From NCBI GenBank assembly GCA_001051155.2, contig JYIP02000012.1:62001-126000 (forward strand): 64,000 bases of DNA. The letters run 5' to 3'. Made by a program: the position numbers and the translations under genes. This stretch comes from Chrysoporthe austroafricana (Eukaryota > Ascomycota > Sordariomycetes > Diaporthales > Cryphonectriaceae). How positions within the stretch are numbered: position 1 is the first letter of the stretch; every line of letters begins with the position of its first letter. This document shows positions 12,801 to 26,100 of the stretch, piece after piece. The notes beneath the pieces were generated by a model. The model did not search any database. It worked only from the letters and a program-made list of their open reading frames with translations, and was not told the origin of the DNA.

Positions 12801-13279
12801 CATCCAGCTGTAGAATAGTACACGGAGTCCTTCTTACCCGACCCTTTCGCGTTGACGGCGCGACAGTTGATGTCGCCTTCATCGAGGCTTCCCCATGTCC
12901 GCGGGCACTATTAACGCCTTCTGTTAAGCACTGAAATCCTGCGAACGTATTGGGGAACTGTAATCATGGAAGCGTCATTTGCGGTCATTCCCATTTTAGG
13001 TTCCACTGTGATTCTGCTTGGCAAGTAACGGCCTGGCGATACATGCACGTTACATTATTTCATGCTGTTATACAAAGTGTCCTTCTTCCGAAGATTTAGC
13101 GAAGAGCCCGAAATCAATAATGCTACGCAAAAGAGGGGCCGTGGATTGATCTGCACCAAGATCGCCGATTCAAAGCGACAATCTTGTTCTTCAAGATGTT
13201 ATTCTGCACAGGCGGCACGATTGCAGGATGCCAAGTAAATGAGTGAATCATTCTACTTGTATATGTTATTTTCCAGATG
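9862..13279. other. Pyrimidine-rich intergenic region, no gene recognised
   Basis: Long C/T-biased stretches give Ser/Pro-rich open frames up to 169 codons (9946-10455; also 10613-11053 and 11228-11525), with low-complexity composition and no conserved motif. A C run (about 10078-10089) and a CA repeat (about 10430-10449) lie inside. Nothing recognisable from 11,500 to 13,279. Confidence 0.45.
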
Positions 13280-13730
13280 CTATAACGGGTTTTCTATTTG
13301 TTGTTTAATAATCCACTTAATTTATAAATCTAAGTAATTATTATATCTTGTTTGTAATAAGTAAGATACGAATATTATTCTTGATATAAATAAACTCTTT
13401 AAAATAAATAATAAGAAAATAAGATAAAATAATTTTAAATAAAGTTTTATATGCAATTAAAGTTTAAAATTATCCTTTAAAATAACATTTATTTCAATAT
13501 TAAATTTCTTTTTATTATTACAAAATATTATAAATTAATATACGAGTTTTAAAAATTTATAATAATACTTATAAATGGCAGTTAAAATTAGACTTTAATA
13601 ATAAACGAAAGGCTTTATAGGTCACCTTTTAATATCAACTAACAAATAATAATCTTTTGCATTTAACGCGAATTATTATTTCACGTTACTCAAAGAATAG
13701 TAGAAAGCAACATTATCACACCATTTATTC
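13280..13730. other. Small AT-rich island upstream of the P450 gene
   Basis: About 450 bases of strongly AT-rich, TpA-rich sequence inside otherwise ordinary DNA, ending about 310 bases before the P450 start codon. It looks like RIP-affected DNA, but I could not match it to any element in the right part of the window. Confidence 0.5.
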
Positions 13731-14040
13731 ATACAGATATGCATCACATGCCTTCAAAAGCTTGTAGATAGCGCTGTCCATTGCCTTAATAAGCAACATG
13801 TGCAGCAATCAATAGTCATCTGTTGTGCAACATGATCTGCTTGTTACGAAAAGTATTTACATGTGCTTCATAAGGAATGATATGCCACCAGTAATATAAA
13901 TGATGAACGCTTGATATATTGGACCTGAATTCTTCTACTAAATTATACTCCAGTAGCTCTAAATGCTTTCAAGCAGACGCTTGATATCTTTTACTTAGTT
14001 TACTTGGTAATACTTATACGTTGCTACAGAGCTGGTGAGA

Positions 14041-15995
14041 ATGGGGTTGCTGAACGCAAGCAGCTTCTCTTCGGACTTCGATGTCAAGGCTTTGGCTCTT
14101 ATTGCATCCTTCATTGCTTGCTTGTATTTGGTCATTTCTACTGCCATACAATGGTACCGTCTCAGCCACATACCGGGACCTCTTCTTGCTTCCGTCACCA
14201 GTCTATGGGCATATAAAGAAATGAAAGCTAGTAAGCAACTTATTCCTTCGCAAGCTATTGGCCGTCCCTGTTACTTTTTTTTTTTCTTTTCAAGCATACA
14301 AGTACTGACCATGCAACATGGAAGTGCACTTCAATACAGTTGCATTCACCCTACGCGAAAAATACGGGGACATGGTCCGCATTTCCCCTACGGGCATCGC
14401 TCTGTCCGACCCTGAACCTCTTTGGCGGGCCAACTCCGCCCGCTCTAGCTACGTGCGCGGCACCTGGTATAATACAATGCGCTTCAATCCTTTTGGCAAC
14501 TCGGTTTTTAACGAGCTTGATATCCCCAAACACGACAAGCGTAAGGCTCAGCTGATGTCTGGGTTCTCGGGTAAGGGTCTGATGGATCTTGAGAGCAATG
14601 TTGACACTCAGATTGCCGTACTTGTGGATGTCTTGAGGAGCCGAATCAATCAAGCCAAGGGACAAGCCGTCGTCGATATCGGCCGCACCCTTCAGTATTT
14701 CCAAGTCGACCTTATTACACAGGCTGGTCTAGGCGAAGCATGGGGGGATCTGCCGCGCAATGAAGATAACTTCAGGTGGTTGACGGAAGGAGAATATCTT
14801 GTTCCTTCCGTTGCTTCTACGTCGATGGTACCTTTCCTACGCGCTATTCTCTTTTCACCCTATTTTCTTCGCCTTTTCGGCCCTAATATAACCAAGGGCT
14901 GGCTTGGGTGAGTTCGAAGTTCCGAAAAACATACCGTTTCGTATGCATGTCGCTGAGCACATGCTCCTAGTGCGCTTCATAGCGCAGTCGAAAAGAGAAC
15001 CAAACATAACCAAAATAAGATTCATGGAGGCGATATGTTGGTGGGTTTCCGAAATCGATACTATTTCGAGGCTATTGCTAATGATAATACTGTGAAGAGT
15101 GAGTGGCTGAAGCATAATCTGCCGCCAAGTGAAGCCGAATTCGATCTTGCCGTCCTAATGCCTGCGGGAACCGAGACATCCATCTCTACGATCCGTGGTA
15201 TACTGATGTACCTCATGATTTCACCAAATGTTTACCAAAAACTCAAGCAAGAAATCGCAGACGGAATTCGAAAAGGTCGTATCTCGAGTCCCGTTACGAA
15301 TGAAGAAACGAAACAGCTTCCTTATCTTCAAGTAAGCCGCCCGTATTTACTTGTACAGAGTCCCTTTATATGGTATATCATTAACTAATCTCTTACTCTC
15401 AGGCCGTCCTCAACGAAGGCTTGCGAATGGCACCTCCTCTCATCATTGGATTCCCCAAGACAGTCCCTGCTGGCGGAGACGTCATATGTGGAAAGCATGT
15501 CCCTGAAGGCACAGAAATATATTTCAACTATAGCGCTCTGATGCGAAATCAAGAAGTTTTCGGAGAGGATGTCGACATTTTCCGACCAGAACGATTCTTA
15601 GAATGTGACGCAGCTACCAGAGCAAAGCGATTGAAAGTGGTCGACTTGAACTTCGGGTTCGGCCGCTGGTCGTGCCTGGGAAAGGTGTTGGCGTGGATGG
15701 AAATAAACAAGATCTTTGTCGAGGTCAGTCAAGAATGACAGCCCTTATTTCCCTGTTTCTTCATCCCTTTCCCTTTATTGTCTTTGTTTTAATTTGCTCT
15801 CTTTCGATTTATTTTCTGTTCTCCGCTCTCTGGTTGTGGTTTGACCGTCTTCTGACGCTGATAATACTTCCGCAGCTGCTGCGATCGTTCGACTTTCAGG
15901 TTCTTAGCCCCGAAAGGCCATGGCAGAGGAAGTCAAGTATCGCATGGGTAATCAATGACTTCTACGCCTGCATTACGGAGAATCGCATTGAATAA
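14041..15995 (+). CDS. Cytochrome P450 monooxygenase, five exons
   Basis: Predicted membrane-bound P450 of 524 aa, a usual fungal length. Exons: 14041-14230, 14325-14907, 14971-15331, 15403-15723, 15876-15995; all four introns (94, 63, 71, 152 nt) are GT-AG and phase-consistent. Donors GTAAGC, GTGAGT, GTAAGC, GTCAGT; branch-like CTGAC at 14305-14309 and ACTAAT before the exon 4 acceptor. An N-terminal membrane anchor spans about residues 17-38, followed by a proline hinge (P45-G46-P47). Catalytic features: I-helix AGTETS (323-328), K-helix E383 and R386 (ExxR), FRPERF (438-443), and heme loop FGFGRWSCLG with ligand Cys469 (codon 15673-15675). The acceptor of intron 1 (AAG) is the least certain junction. 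Overall style, including the C-terminus LLRSFDFQVLSPERPW, resembles the pisatin-demethylase-like (CYP57-type) group; substrate is unknown. No break was found. Its nearest pathway-type neighbour is the dead PKS 12 kb upstream. Confidence 0.9.
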
Positions 15996-17980
15996 TTAGC
16001 AGAAAGTGCTAACGCCTAATATTGATCTTGTGCGCTCGACCTACAGTAACCGAAGGGAACACGTCCAGCAGACAGGAGGACTGGCCTAGATTGCTTGACG
16101 GATAAGTAGCATTTAAAAGGACTTCAATATCTATCTGAGCTGTATAATATGATTTGGTACTTCAGAAGGCACGCATGAAAGAAGCTATGTAGCAGAGCTC
16201 TTTTGGTTGTCGCGCCCGCACCTCCCGTCTCATTTCCCCCATTTTACCCTCCTTTTCTAGGCCTACTCCTCAAGTTAATCATGACTTGCGCGAGTTTCCC
16301 TTGGTCCCGTGGTTGCAGTAATTGCACCCGCGCACGGCCCGACGGCTGGCTGTGTTTGTCTCTTGCGACTGGGTCAGATTGCGTTTTACGCATCTTCTCG
16401 CATTTCGTCTTTTTCTTATACTTCAGCCACATACATCCCTGCCCGGGCGTCCCCGATTCCACTCTCTTCCCTCCTTTAGCATATGTGCTAGTGCTTTTTG
16501 CTTATCGAACGTCTGTCTTCCTACAGATTTTTGCACTATCGAATTATTGCTGTTATATTAATACGGTACCACATAAGCACGATGCCTTCCCCATACCTTC
16601 CGTTCTCTGTCATTCAATATTATCGTTTCCCGCTTGTCTGAGGCCGCTCGATGATCCGTAGACTACTCAGTCTAAACACCTTGTAGGCTCGCGGAGCTTA
16701 TTCGACCGACCGCCGCCAAGTTTTATCTATTTTGTCTTCACCGTCAATGGCTCAAGCTCTAGGACACTCTTCTTTTGTTATGCAGCCCAGCTCACATTGT
16801 AGAACCAGTAGTTTGTAACATCTTGCTTACTCTCTCTTTCGTACTCACTGTCTTTATTCGTCAGCCGCTCGAATTCAAAACTAGGAGCAAGAACAGAATC
16901 GCAAGGAATGCTTCCCCTTCCTCCCTTTCCTCGTCAATATTGTTTACTTCTAGCCGTTTCAGAGGCAGTAGATATACAAGATACCATCCCCATCACTACT
17001 ACCGCCGGCAATTCTCACTAGCAGCTACATCCCATTCGGAACTCTTGGAGCTGTATATTTGCTATTGGTAATGGACGCCTGGAGCACAGCCCTTTTGGAC
17101 TGCCGCCCTACTAACTTTCTACACCTCCCTTTCCTTTCCTCTTCGTAGTGCAATATCAAAGTCTATTTTCTGCCCAGGTGTCAGAAATTCCTACAGAAAA
17201 GCAGCACCGATACCTTATCCAAAATCAGGAAACAGAAAGACAATAAGAAACAGGAAACGAGAAAGACAAACTGTTAACAAAGTTAGCAGCCGTACTCTGC
17301 TTCCATAAAACTATAAGCGAGCGCACGGACCACGTTTGAATTCAATATAAACTTGCTTTTTTCATTTATTTATATTCTCATTTCATTTCACTTTATCTCC
17401 GTAACGCTATGAGTTTTTCATCATGGATACTTTTTGCTTTGCTTAACCCCAACCTAGTTGGTTTCTTGAGATTATTATCGCTATAGTAGCTGTTCGAAAT
17501 CATGTTGTACACGGATGAGAGGCTTTTACAGAGTGTATATAGAGTGTTATGTGTGTGCGCGCACAATTAGTGAAGCCCTTTCATGTAATTATTGGTGACA
17601 ACTGACGGGGTGTCTGGTAGCTGGGAGCCACTGGACGGCGTCTTTCTGCGCTTGCGCCCACGCCTCTTTTTGAAGCGTTAGAGAATCGTCACGGCCAACA
17701 ATGACATCCTGAATAAATTTCAGTTATAACCCCGGGTGTTGTGCGACGGCGTGAACGCGAACGAGCCTTCAGTTCACCTCCATAGCGTACTTTAGTTTCT
17801 ATACGTTTCTGGTGTCTTGGTTAGTAAGCAGGGCGTCTAGAAGACAATCTCTCAGATAGCAAGCTTCTACGGCGTGATGAGCGAGACCATAACACGGTAT
17901 TCTTGACGCTACAAGTTTCCATTTAATATTGTCCGAATTCAACTTCACTGTACGGCTGCGGCCGCCCTAGTCGAGTACAT
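15996..17980. other. Intergenic region, no gene recognised
   Basis: Pyrimidine-rich sequence with low-complexity open frames (16203-16661, 152 codons; 16775-17071), no motifs. A short GTGTGTGCGCGCAC repeat lies near 17,550. The first 200 bases may be the 3' untranslated region of the P450 gene. Confidence 0.45.
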
Positions 17981-18290
17981 TATTATGACCTAAGGAACGA
18001 ATAGGTTACAGGAATAGACCACGTATCCAATATCCGCGGCAAGGAACTCTCTTATATAGGGTTGGAGGGATAGATTACCAGGTGAGCCAGATGAGCCACT
18101 ATAGAAGCCGGACGACAGCATTCACTAAGGATCACTTGGATCGCTAAATGAGCCAGATGAGCCGGGATTGAGGAGTCAGATATATAAAATTGGACATTTC
18201 CTACTGTTAGATAAATTTTATAGTTACTCTTCAGTCGTCAATCTAAGTATAAGTCAATTAATTACCTTGATAGCCCCAAAGGCGAATATA
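17981..18290 (+). repeat. Degenerate family A-like LTR fragment
   Basis: Begins TATTATGACC, like the RIP-altered TATTATAACC start of the family A LTRs. A TATA box (near 18,179) is followed about 45 bases later by TTCAGTCGTCAATCTAAG, matching the R-region start of the family A LTRs at 26,646 and 31,706. Similarity fades after about 18,285. A 14-base direct repeat (GAGCCAGATGAGCC) occurs twice in it. It marks the left edge of the transposon block. Confidence 0.6.
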
Positions 18291-18308
18291 TAGGAAAGCC
18301 GGATAAAA

Positions 18309-19944
18309 TGTAAAAAAGTGGAGCAACCAGCACCCTAACCCTGGCATTTCTGTGCTCTATATATTTATGCCTGAGCATTATACAGCCATTTTCACTCTTT
18401 TTTATAGAAGACAGATTTCTATTTCAAAACTTATTTATTCTTTCTTATACTCGATATCAAGTACCTGTTTCGCTATAGTTATAAGCCCGGTTCGTACCAA
18501 AAGACTTTATTTTCCCTTTATTTATTAAAATAGCATTTAATCGATCGCTTTACCTTTATTCTATTAGTCCAGTCTTTTTTTTAATTCTTTATACGCTCGC
18601 TATAGCTATCCAGAGCTTAAAAGAGCTTGATATAACTGTACGCTATACAAATAGCTATACCTTTCCAGCTTAATTTGCTTCTTTCAAGTCTTAAAGCCAG
18701 ATAAAGAATATTTAGGATTATATTAATCCAGATAAGCCCGATAAGATTTATCCGAATTACAAACCAATCTTTATAACTTTTAATTAATTCGTAAAATTTC
18801 GGGAATTCAATTGCAAAAAAGGCTTCCGATAAAGCATTTTAAGAATATAAAATTCAGAAAGAAATATTCGATATTTAACAAATATTTAATATAGAAACCT
18901 TTTTAATATTTACGAATATTAAATTTGCTAAATTATTTAAATATGAAAGATTTTTTCGAAAAAGCTATATAAAAGAATTCCGGCTCGAATTCGAAATTGC
19001 TAAGCTGGATTTCCTTACGAGATTTTTCTAAACGAAAAATATTAAATGCTTTTAAACTTAAATTTAAAAGATTATTTTAAGCTTTATTTTCGATTTATAT
19101 GTTTAATTCCTTAAAGAAACGAAATGCTAAAATATTTAGCTATTAATTCAAAATATTAAGAAAGATTTCTGCTTTTTAAATTCAAATATTAAAAATATTA
19201 TCCGGAATTAATATGAAAATTATTTCGAAAAAGTTATATATTTAAATATAAACTTATTAGCTTAATATTATATTTTTTTTTTAGCAAATTTAAATATATA
19301 GCTTATTAGAAATTAAAGGTTTTTAAAAAGTAAATAATTTTTTTAAAACAATTTTAATATATTTTATATTAGAATAAACTAGAAAAGAAAAGCAAAATTT
19401 AATTCTAATTAATTAGCTTAAAAATTAATTAATAATGCTTAAAGAGCTATTAAAAGCTTATATAATGATTTTCTATTATTAATACGGTTTTAAAGAATTT
19501 AAAATTCCGAATATTTTTATAATTTTTAAAAGCTTAGAATTTAAACCTATTAATAACGAAAAGTATTAATTCGTTAATAATAAAGCTAATTTAATTTAAA
19601 AAGCTTTTTCCAAATGCTTTTGCGAAATTAAAAATTATATATATACTTAAACTTTTCAAACTTATTGAAAATTAAAATTTATTTGTATATAAAAGAAAAA
19701 ACCCGAAAAATAATTCAAATTTATTTCTTTAAAAAAGCAAGAAATAGCTTTAAAGAAATTAAGCAATAAAAAATATTTAACGCTAGCAAAAAAGCTTATA
19801 AAGTTTAGCTAATTATTATACAATTAAAAATATATACCGACTGAAAATAATATTAATTAAAGCATTAATTAAAGCATTAAGGATTTCTATTCTAATATTA
19901 TTAATTATTAAATTTAATAACTATTATTAAAAAGGTCGATTTAT
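18309..19944 (+). mobile_element. 5' end of a Ty1/copia-like element (LTR, primer site, decayed 5' body), interrupted by A4
   Basis: A possible LTR starts TGTAAAAAAG at 18,309 and has a TATA box near 18,360. At about 18,477-18,490 the sequence AGTTATAAGCCCGG resembles the complement of the anticodon arm of fungal initiator tRNA-Met (GGTTATGAGCCC with two TpG/GpG to A changes), the half-tRNA primer type used by copia elements. The following 1.4 kb is extremely AT-rich with no readable gag. The element stops where A4 begins at 19,945. Assignment rests mainly on the primer site. Confidence 0.42.
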
Positions 19945-20366
19945 TATTATAAACGCTATAGCAATTTTTTAAATATGCTATAGAATTAAAGAGTTTATAT
20001 TAATAAGCGCAATATTAAATATAATCTTTAATAAAATAAGGAAACAATTAAAAAATCTTTTAAATGCAAATATTTATAAGCTATAAAGCTATTACTTTAA
20101 AAAAAAATAATATTTAAATTTATAATTAAAAAGCTATAATAATTTATTTAATAAATATTTTATCCTTATATAACTACCTTTTTAATTAAGCTTTTTAGCT
20201 TATTAAATAATCCGATAAGCTATTTCTTATTAAACGGTATTAACTTTAATTCTTGCTTATATAAGCATTATAAAATTCTTTCGTAAAGCTTAAAAGTTTC
20301 GGTATTAAATAAGCCGTTTTAAATAGCTTTAATATTATACTTTAATTCGCATATTAATTTATAATA
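19945..20366 (-). repeat. 3' LTR of A4
   Basis: 422 bases bounded by TATTATAA (19,945-19,952) and TTATAATA (20,359-20,366), the RIP forms of TGTTATAA and TTATAACA. The left part matches the A3 LTR (…ATAAACGCTATAGCAAT). Confidence 0.8.
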
Positions 20367-20455
20367 TTATTTTTTTCCTATTAATTATTATCTTTAATAA
20401 TCTTTTATAAGTTTTCTTAATTGTTCTTTATTTTTTTTATTTTACTTTTTTAATT

Positions 20456-21049
20456 AGAATATCGTATAGAGTACGGAAAAGCCTATTTTTTCGTTCGATT
20501 AAGATATAATATCGTAACGCTTTTCTGGAATTTCTTTTTCAAAACGCTATGGAAATGCTATTCTATTCGTTTTGCGAAAATCGGGATATTTTTAGCTGCT
20601 AAATATCGGAACGTAATTCCTCGCGTTATTCAGAATGCGTATATTTAAACCGTTCTTATTATAATATATTGGGCATTATTTCTAATAAGCTGCGCAAGAT
20701 TGCCTTTTAATATCGGAAGCTAAAAAATAAATTAGAAGCTATAAAAGAGAAAATGCTTCGTTTTCGTTATTAGAAACGAATATAGTTCGAAAAGATAATA
20801 TAAGCTATTTATCGCGAAATTAATAACGTAAAGGAGTTGGAAAGGCTGGAAGCCGAAAAAGCCGAAAAGGAGCGTTGTAAAACTAAGGCTAAATGTTATA
20901 TTGCGAAACTTTTAATTCCTGAAAGTCTTTTTTCTGAAAATTTCGATCTGAATACTGCTTTGCAGCAATTCGGGTCGGAAATTGATTGGTTACTTATCGA
21001 TCTGATTGCTAAACCTGAAAATATAATCGGTCTTTCAAATTCTAATTAA
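20456..21049 (+). pseudogene. Antisense Cys/coiled-coil gene of A4 (aORF)
   Basis: Runs opposite to gag-pol, between the end of pol and the 3' LTR. The last 70 codons (from about 20,837) are open and start ERLEAEKAEKERCKTKAK, a Glu/Lys-rich coiled coil, then ILxPES, FDLN, ALQQFGS. Upstream in the same frame are SRYSECV, matching the Cys-rich part of the A3 copy, and several TAA/TAG stops. Function unknown; proteins with a Cys cluster followed by a coiled coil recur as hypothetical proteins in ascomycete genomes (general recollection). Less AT-rich than its surroundings. Confidence 0.72.
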
Positions 21050-21288
21050 TAAGTCGTTTTTTATTAATAGCTAGCTTTTTTTCATTACTATTTATCGAAA
21101 TAGTTTGTTAATGCTTATAGTATATTTTGTAAGTTATTTCTAAATTTTTAAGAATTTTTATTTATTAAGTAACTTTTCTATTTAATAAGGTATTCTGAAT
21201 TATAATTTAATTCTCGGTATTTGATAATTCGGTTAATTTTGTATTTTAATTCGTTATTTTCAATTTGTATTAATTTATTTATTTTAAT

Positions 21289-21510
21289 CGATTTTATAAA
21301 GATCCGACTTATTATACGATTGCAAGTAAGTATTTAATTAGTAATATAAATTGCAATACGGAAAGGAAAAAGGAAAAGTAATTAGTTTCTTATAGTTTGG
21401 CCGCTAGTATATATAAGATAGGCTTTATTGCTTCCGAAAGTCGGCTTTAAGCGTAAGCCCTTGCCGGTCGCCTTATATTTATCCGGTACGAGCTTATAAA
21501 ATCGGGCTTA
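21289..21510. mobile_element. About 220-bp insertion in A4 with MITE-like ends
   Basis: This stretch is absent from the matching place in A3 (near 30,290) and A2 (near 37,430). It is clearly less AT-rich than A4. Its ends resemble an imperfect inverted repeat: CGATTTTATAAAG at the left and, on the opposite strand, CCGATTTTATAAG at the right. No coding potential. Confidence 0.4.
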
Positions 21511-21529
21511 TAATAGATTTTAATATTAA

Positions 21530-24500
21530 TTCGAAAAGCGAAATATAGAATACTGGATGGATTTTTATTCTATAAGGTAATGCAAGTTCGAAATTAATAT
21601 TTGAAACTTTCTTTAAAATTTTGAATAGCCTTAATTTCTTATAATTTAATAAATATAAAAGTTTTATTATTTTAATATATTTTTTTTATTGAATAAAATA
21701 AACTTTATTTCTTTCTTATAAGATTAATCCTTTAATCTTTTTAGCATTAATATATTTTATTATTTTTTCTTATACGAATTTCAATTCTTTTTAGAATTTT
21801 TCTTAAACTTTCTTAATTTTCTTAATTCGTTTTTCTGCTACTTTTGCATTTGCTCTTAATAATTCGTTATAATAAGCTATCGAATTATAATTCTAGAATG
21901 CATAAAATAATAATTTCTTTATCGTATTTATATTTGCATTATTATATGCAAATTATATTAAAAATAGCAATTTAACCCAGTTATTTTACTTATAGTTTAT
22001 ATAATATTATAAGTATTATTTAATAATTTAATTCGTTCGTTTTCTTTATTTATTCGTTTGCAAATAAAATAATATAAATATTTTTTATTTTATTCTAAAT
22101 AATTTTATAAATAAAATTTAAAGGTTTAATATAAACTTTCTATTTCTATCGAAAATAATTTCTTTAAGCATATTATAATTGGCTATAATTATTTTGAAAA
22201 ATATATATATAAGGTTTTCCGTTATGCTATTCTTTTTATAAAAAAAAGAAATAAGCGTATTTATTTAATTTGCAAACTATTATTAAAATGCTATTATATT
22301 ACATTTTAATTAAGAGTTTTTATAAGAGAAATAGCTTAATAATAAAATCCTAGCTAATAAATTATTAAACTGCTTCCGGAATTGGAAACGGTTAAAGCAA
22401 ATTATAAAGCTTATAATATTCAATTTTATTTTTCTTATAGCTATTGCATTCTTATAAAATTGCTTCGATCTTTCGTTTGAATTTTAGAAAGTTTTAATAT
22501 CTTTTAATCCTTTTATACGTAAATTTAACTCTTTAATAACTATATGCTAATACGCTATATATCGTTTTAATATATTTATTTTATTTTTTAAAAATTATAT
22601 TTTCGAGTTTTTTTCCGTTACTGCTAATTTTAATAACTATATTAAGTTCTTTAACTTTATTTATAAAGTTATTATTTTTATCTTATTAGAAGATATTTTA
22701 TATCTTTTTGAGTTTTATACTTTAATAATCCGATTATTTATTAAAAGCATTTGCTTTGCTATTTTCAATTCTTTTGCAATAAACAATTTTCAAATTAAAT
22801 TATAAAAGGAATTCTGCTTATTTATCTTATTATTTATTCAAAACTTTTATTATTATAAATATAATTAAATTCTTATAATTTAAATAAATTGTAATTTAAT
22901 ACTTAATTCCGATTAAATATTATTATTATTTTTCGAATGCTTTAATAATTGCTATTAATTCCTTATTTGAAATGCTATAATTGAATTTTAAGCTATTTAA
23001 TTTCTTTAAGCAATTGCTAATAATTCTAAAATATCTTTAATCGTTTTTTAGCTTAACTGCTTGCCGAATGCATAATTTAATATATCGGTTTCAATTTCAA
23101 ATAGTTTCTTTAAGTTTGCTTTGCAAAAAATTAATTCTAATATAATTCGTCTTTTAATCTTATTAAAAGCTTCTTATATTTCGGAAGTTTATCGGAAGAT
23201 TTAATCTTTCTTTATAAAATCTATAAAAAAGTATGCGATTTTGCTATAATTTCGAATGAATTGATAATAAAAGTTAATATTATTTAAAAATAACTTAATA
23301 TCCTTAATATTTCCGAGAATTAGCTATTCTTATATTGCTTAAATTTTATCTTTTTGCATATTAATATATTTTAATTTAATAATATAGCTAAAGTAATTAA
23401 CTTTTTATTAATAGAAATAATGTTTGTTTAATTTAATTAAAAGCTTATTATTTTATAGCATTTGCAATATTTTCCGTATATTTTATTTATATATTTTAAG
23501 GTTTTTGAAATAAATAAAAATATTATTAAAATAAATAATAATAGTAATATTTAGAAATTTATAAAAGATATAAGTAATTATTTCTTGAAATAATATTAAC
23601 GCATTTGTAAGCTTAAATAATAAGATTATATATTCAAAATGTCCGTAATATATTCTGAATGTTATTTTCCAAATATTATCTTTTTTAATTCGAATATAAT
23701 AATATTATTTTTTAAAGTTTAATATTATAAACTATTTTGCTTTAACAAATCGGTTTTTTATTTCGTTTGCTAATAATAATAAATATCGATTTTTAATAAT
23801 AATATTATTAAGTTATTAATAGTTTATATAAAATCGTAATTTGCCGTTTTTCTTAAATATAAATAGAATTAAGTATTTTGCAAGTAATTGCAATAGTTAT
23901 ATATAGCTTCTTTTTAGATTTTTGTTAATATATTTCTTAAAAGTTTCGAATTTTGTTTTGTTAAATCCGTAAATAAAGAAAAACTTTAATTATATTCTTT
24001 TTTTAAAGGGATTTTGTAATCGAAAAGGCCGTATTCTAAAAGGCTTATATTGAATTTTCTCTGAAAAAGTTTTTTAAACTCGTAATATTCCCGTAATATA
24101 TTTTCGAATTCGAGTTTTAATCCTTTTTTATCTTTTGCTATTTAGAAAAATATAAAGTATTATTAAGCGTATTTTATTTCTTTCGCTTTTTATCTTTTAA
24201 TTAATTTAAGTTTTAATAGCTTCGGATATTTATTCCGAGTTAAACCGAATTCCTTTTTATAATTCTTTTATACATATTATATTAAAAGCTATATTTCTTT
24301 ATAGTTTTATAGTTTATAATTCTTAATAATATTTTATATTATATTAAATTGCTATTAATTGCTAATCGCTTAAAATTCTAATTCGTATTTAATTTATATT
24401 TATAAGTTCGAAATATTTATAACTTTTCTTTTTACTTTAATAAATTCCTTTATTTTAAAGGTATATATAAGCTTATTTAAGCGCATTTTCCTTATATTAT

Positions 24501-26100
24501 TTTTAATAATTAAGTTTTTCTTTTTCGTTAATTAAAATTATTTTAATAAATATAGCTTATTCTTATAAAATTTAATTAATAGCTTAATCGATTTGAAAGT
24601 TATATTTTTTAAGCTAAAGTATTTTTAAAATTAATTCGTATTATATTATATTTATAATATTAAAAGTAATATTTATTATAAGGCTTTAAATAGAAATAAG
24701 TAAATAATTAGTTTTTATATTAATTATATTAAAATTATATATAACTGCTTTTCTTTTTATAATATTAAATTTATAAAAGTTCTTTTTTTGCATTTAAATA
24801 ATTCGTTCTTTATTAATAATTTTTAGCAAAATAAAATTTCTTTATGCGCTATTATCCAATAATGCGCTATATTATTGCCCGTTAATATATACGTTTAAAA
24901 TAATATATTCTTTATTTTCTTTAATAATAGCGTATAAGGATTTTATAATCTTAATCGGCTGCTATTTTTTTACAAGCAATTTTTCCTTTTTAAAGTATTT
25001 TAAGCATATTTTATTACTTGCTTTATTAATTTTCTTATTTAGCTTTAATTATATTACTTTTCTTTTTCAAATTTCTATAGCTTATGCTATTTCTAGCTTT
25101 ATCTTATATATAAATAGAATATACTATTATATAATATTATTCTTATATCGTTTTTCTTTAAACGTACTTTTATAAGCAATTATTTAATAGTTCGATATAA
25201 GTATTATTATTTGCAATATGCAAAACTTTTTTATATTTGCTTCGGAATTCCGTAATAAATTAAATTAATTAATTCTATTCTTTTATTAAAAATTAATTAT
25301 ATTTAACTTTCTTGCTAAAATATATCTAGCAATTATAATAAATATAATATATTCAAGTAAGCTTATAATAATTAATTAATTTATTTATTTTCTTGAAATC
25401 CGTATTTATTATTTTAAAATAAAATACTTTAAAAAAATTCTCGGAAAATAAGTTCGTAAATAAAGTGCTTAACTTTTATATATTTAGTTATTTAGTTATT
25501 GCATTTGAATTAATTTCCTTTTTTATATTAAACGATAAGCTTTTTCGTTTTTATATTAAATTCTCTTTCGAATATTAAGATTAATAAGTTATTTAGCTAT
25601 TTATTTTGCAATACTGTTTTTTCGAGCTTAATACTCGGTATAAGTATTTCTATTTGCTAAATGCCAAATTTTTCTTCTATTATTATTTCCTATTATTATT
25701 CGAAATAATAATTTAAAAAAAACCTTTTTAAAGTTATTTCCTTAGCGTTTAGCGAGTTATTTGAATAGTTTAAATCGCTATTATTTATAGCCGTATCGTA
25801 AAAAGGGCTTTTTTTTCTTATAGCAAGTTATTTTTATTTTTTAAATTTGCATAAAAATTATTTTAAACTTTTTTTCCCCGAAAAATGCAATATGCAATAA
25901 TTTTAATAGCAAGCTATTTAGCTTATACTATTACAATTAAAAGCCGCTATTTATTCCAATAAAATATTATTGATTAGCTAATTAAGTTTTTATTATTAAG
26001 CGATATTAATTTATTTTTCTAAAACCGATTTCTACTTTTATTTTTTCTTTTTTTAATAATAATTATAAGTTATATATTTTTCCTTTTTGAAATTATAGCA
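21530..26100 (-). pseudogene. Decayed gag-pol of A4
   Basis: On the minus strand the region 21,660-22,500 matches the integrase of A2, and 23,000-24,200 the reverse transcriptase, with the altered catalytic motif read as YFNN near 23,530 (normally YxDD). A much altered zinc knuckle lies near 26,090. Stops are dense and almost all TAA or TAG. Not functional. Confidence 0.8.

Noticed and set aside
16203..16661. 152-codon open frame after the P450
   Set aside because: C/T-biased sequence without domain or start context; typical of untranslated or intergenic pyrimidine tracts.
18480..18500. tRNA-like GGTTCGTACCA stretch
   Set aside because: No acceptor, D or anticodon arms upstream; explained better as part of the copia-like primer-site region.
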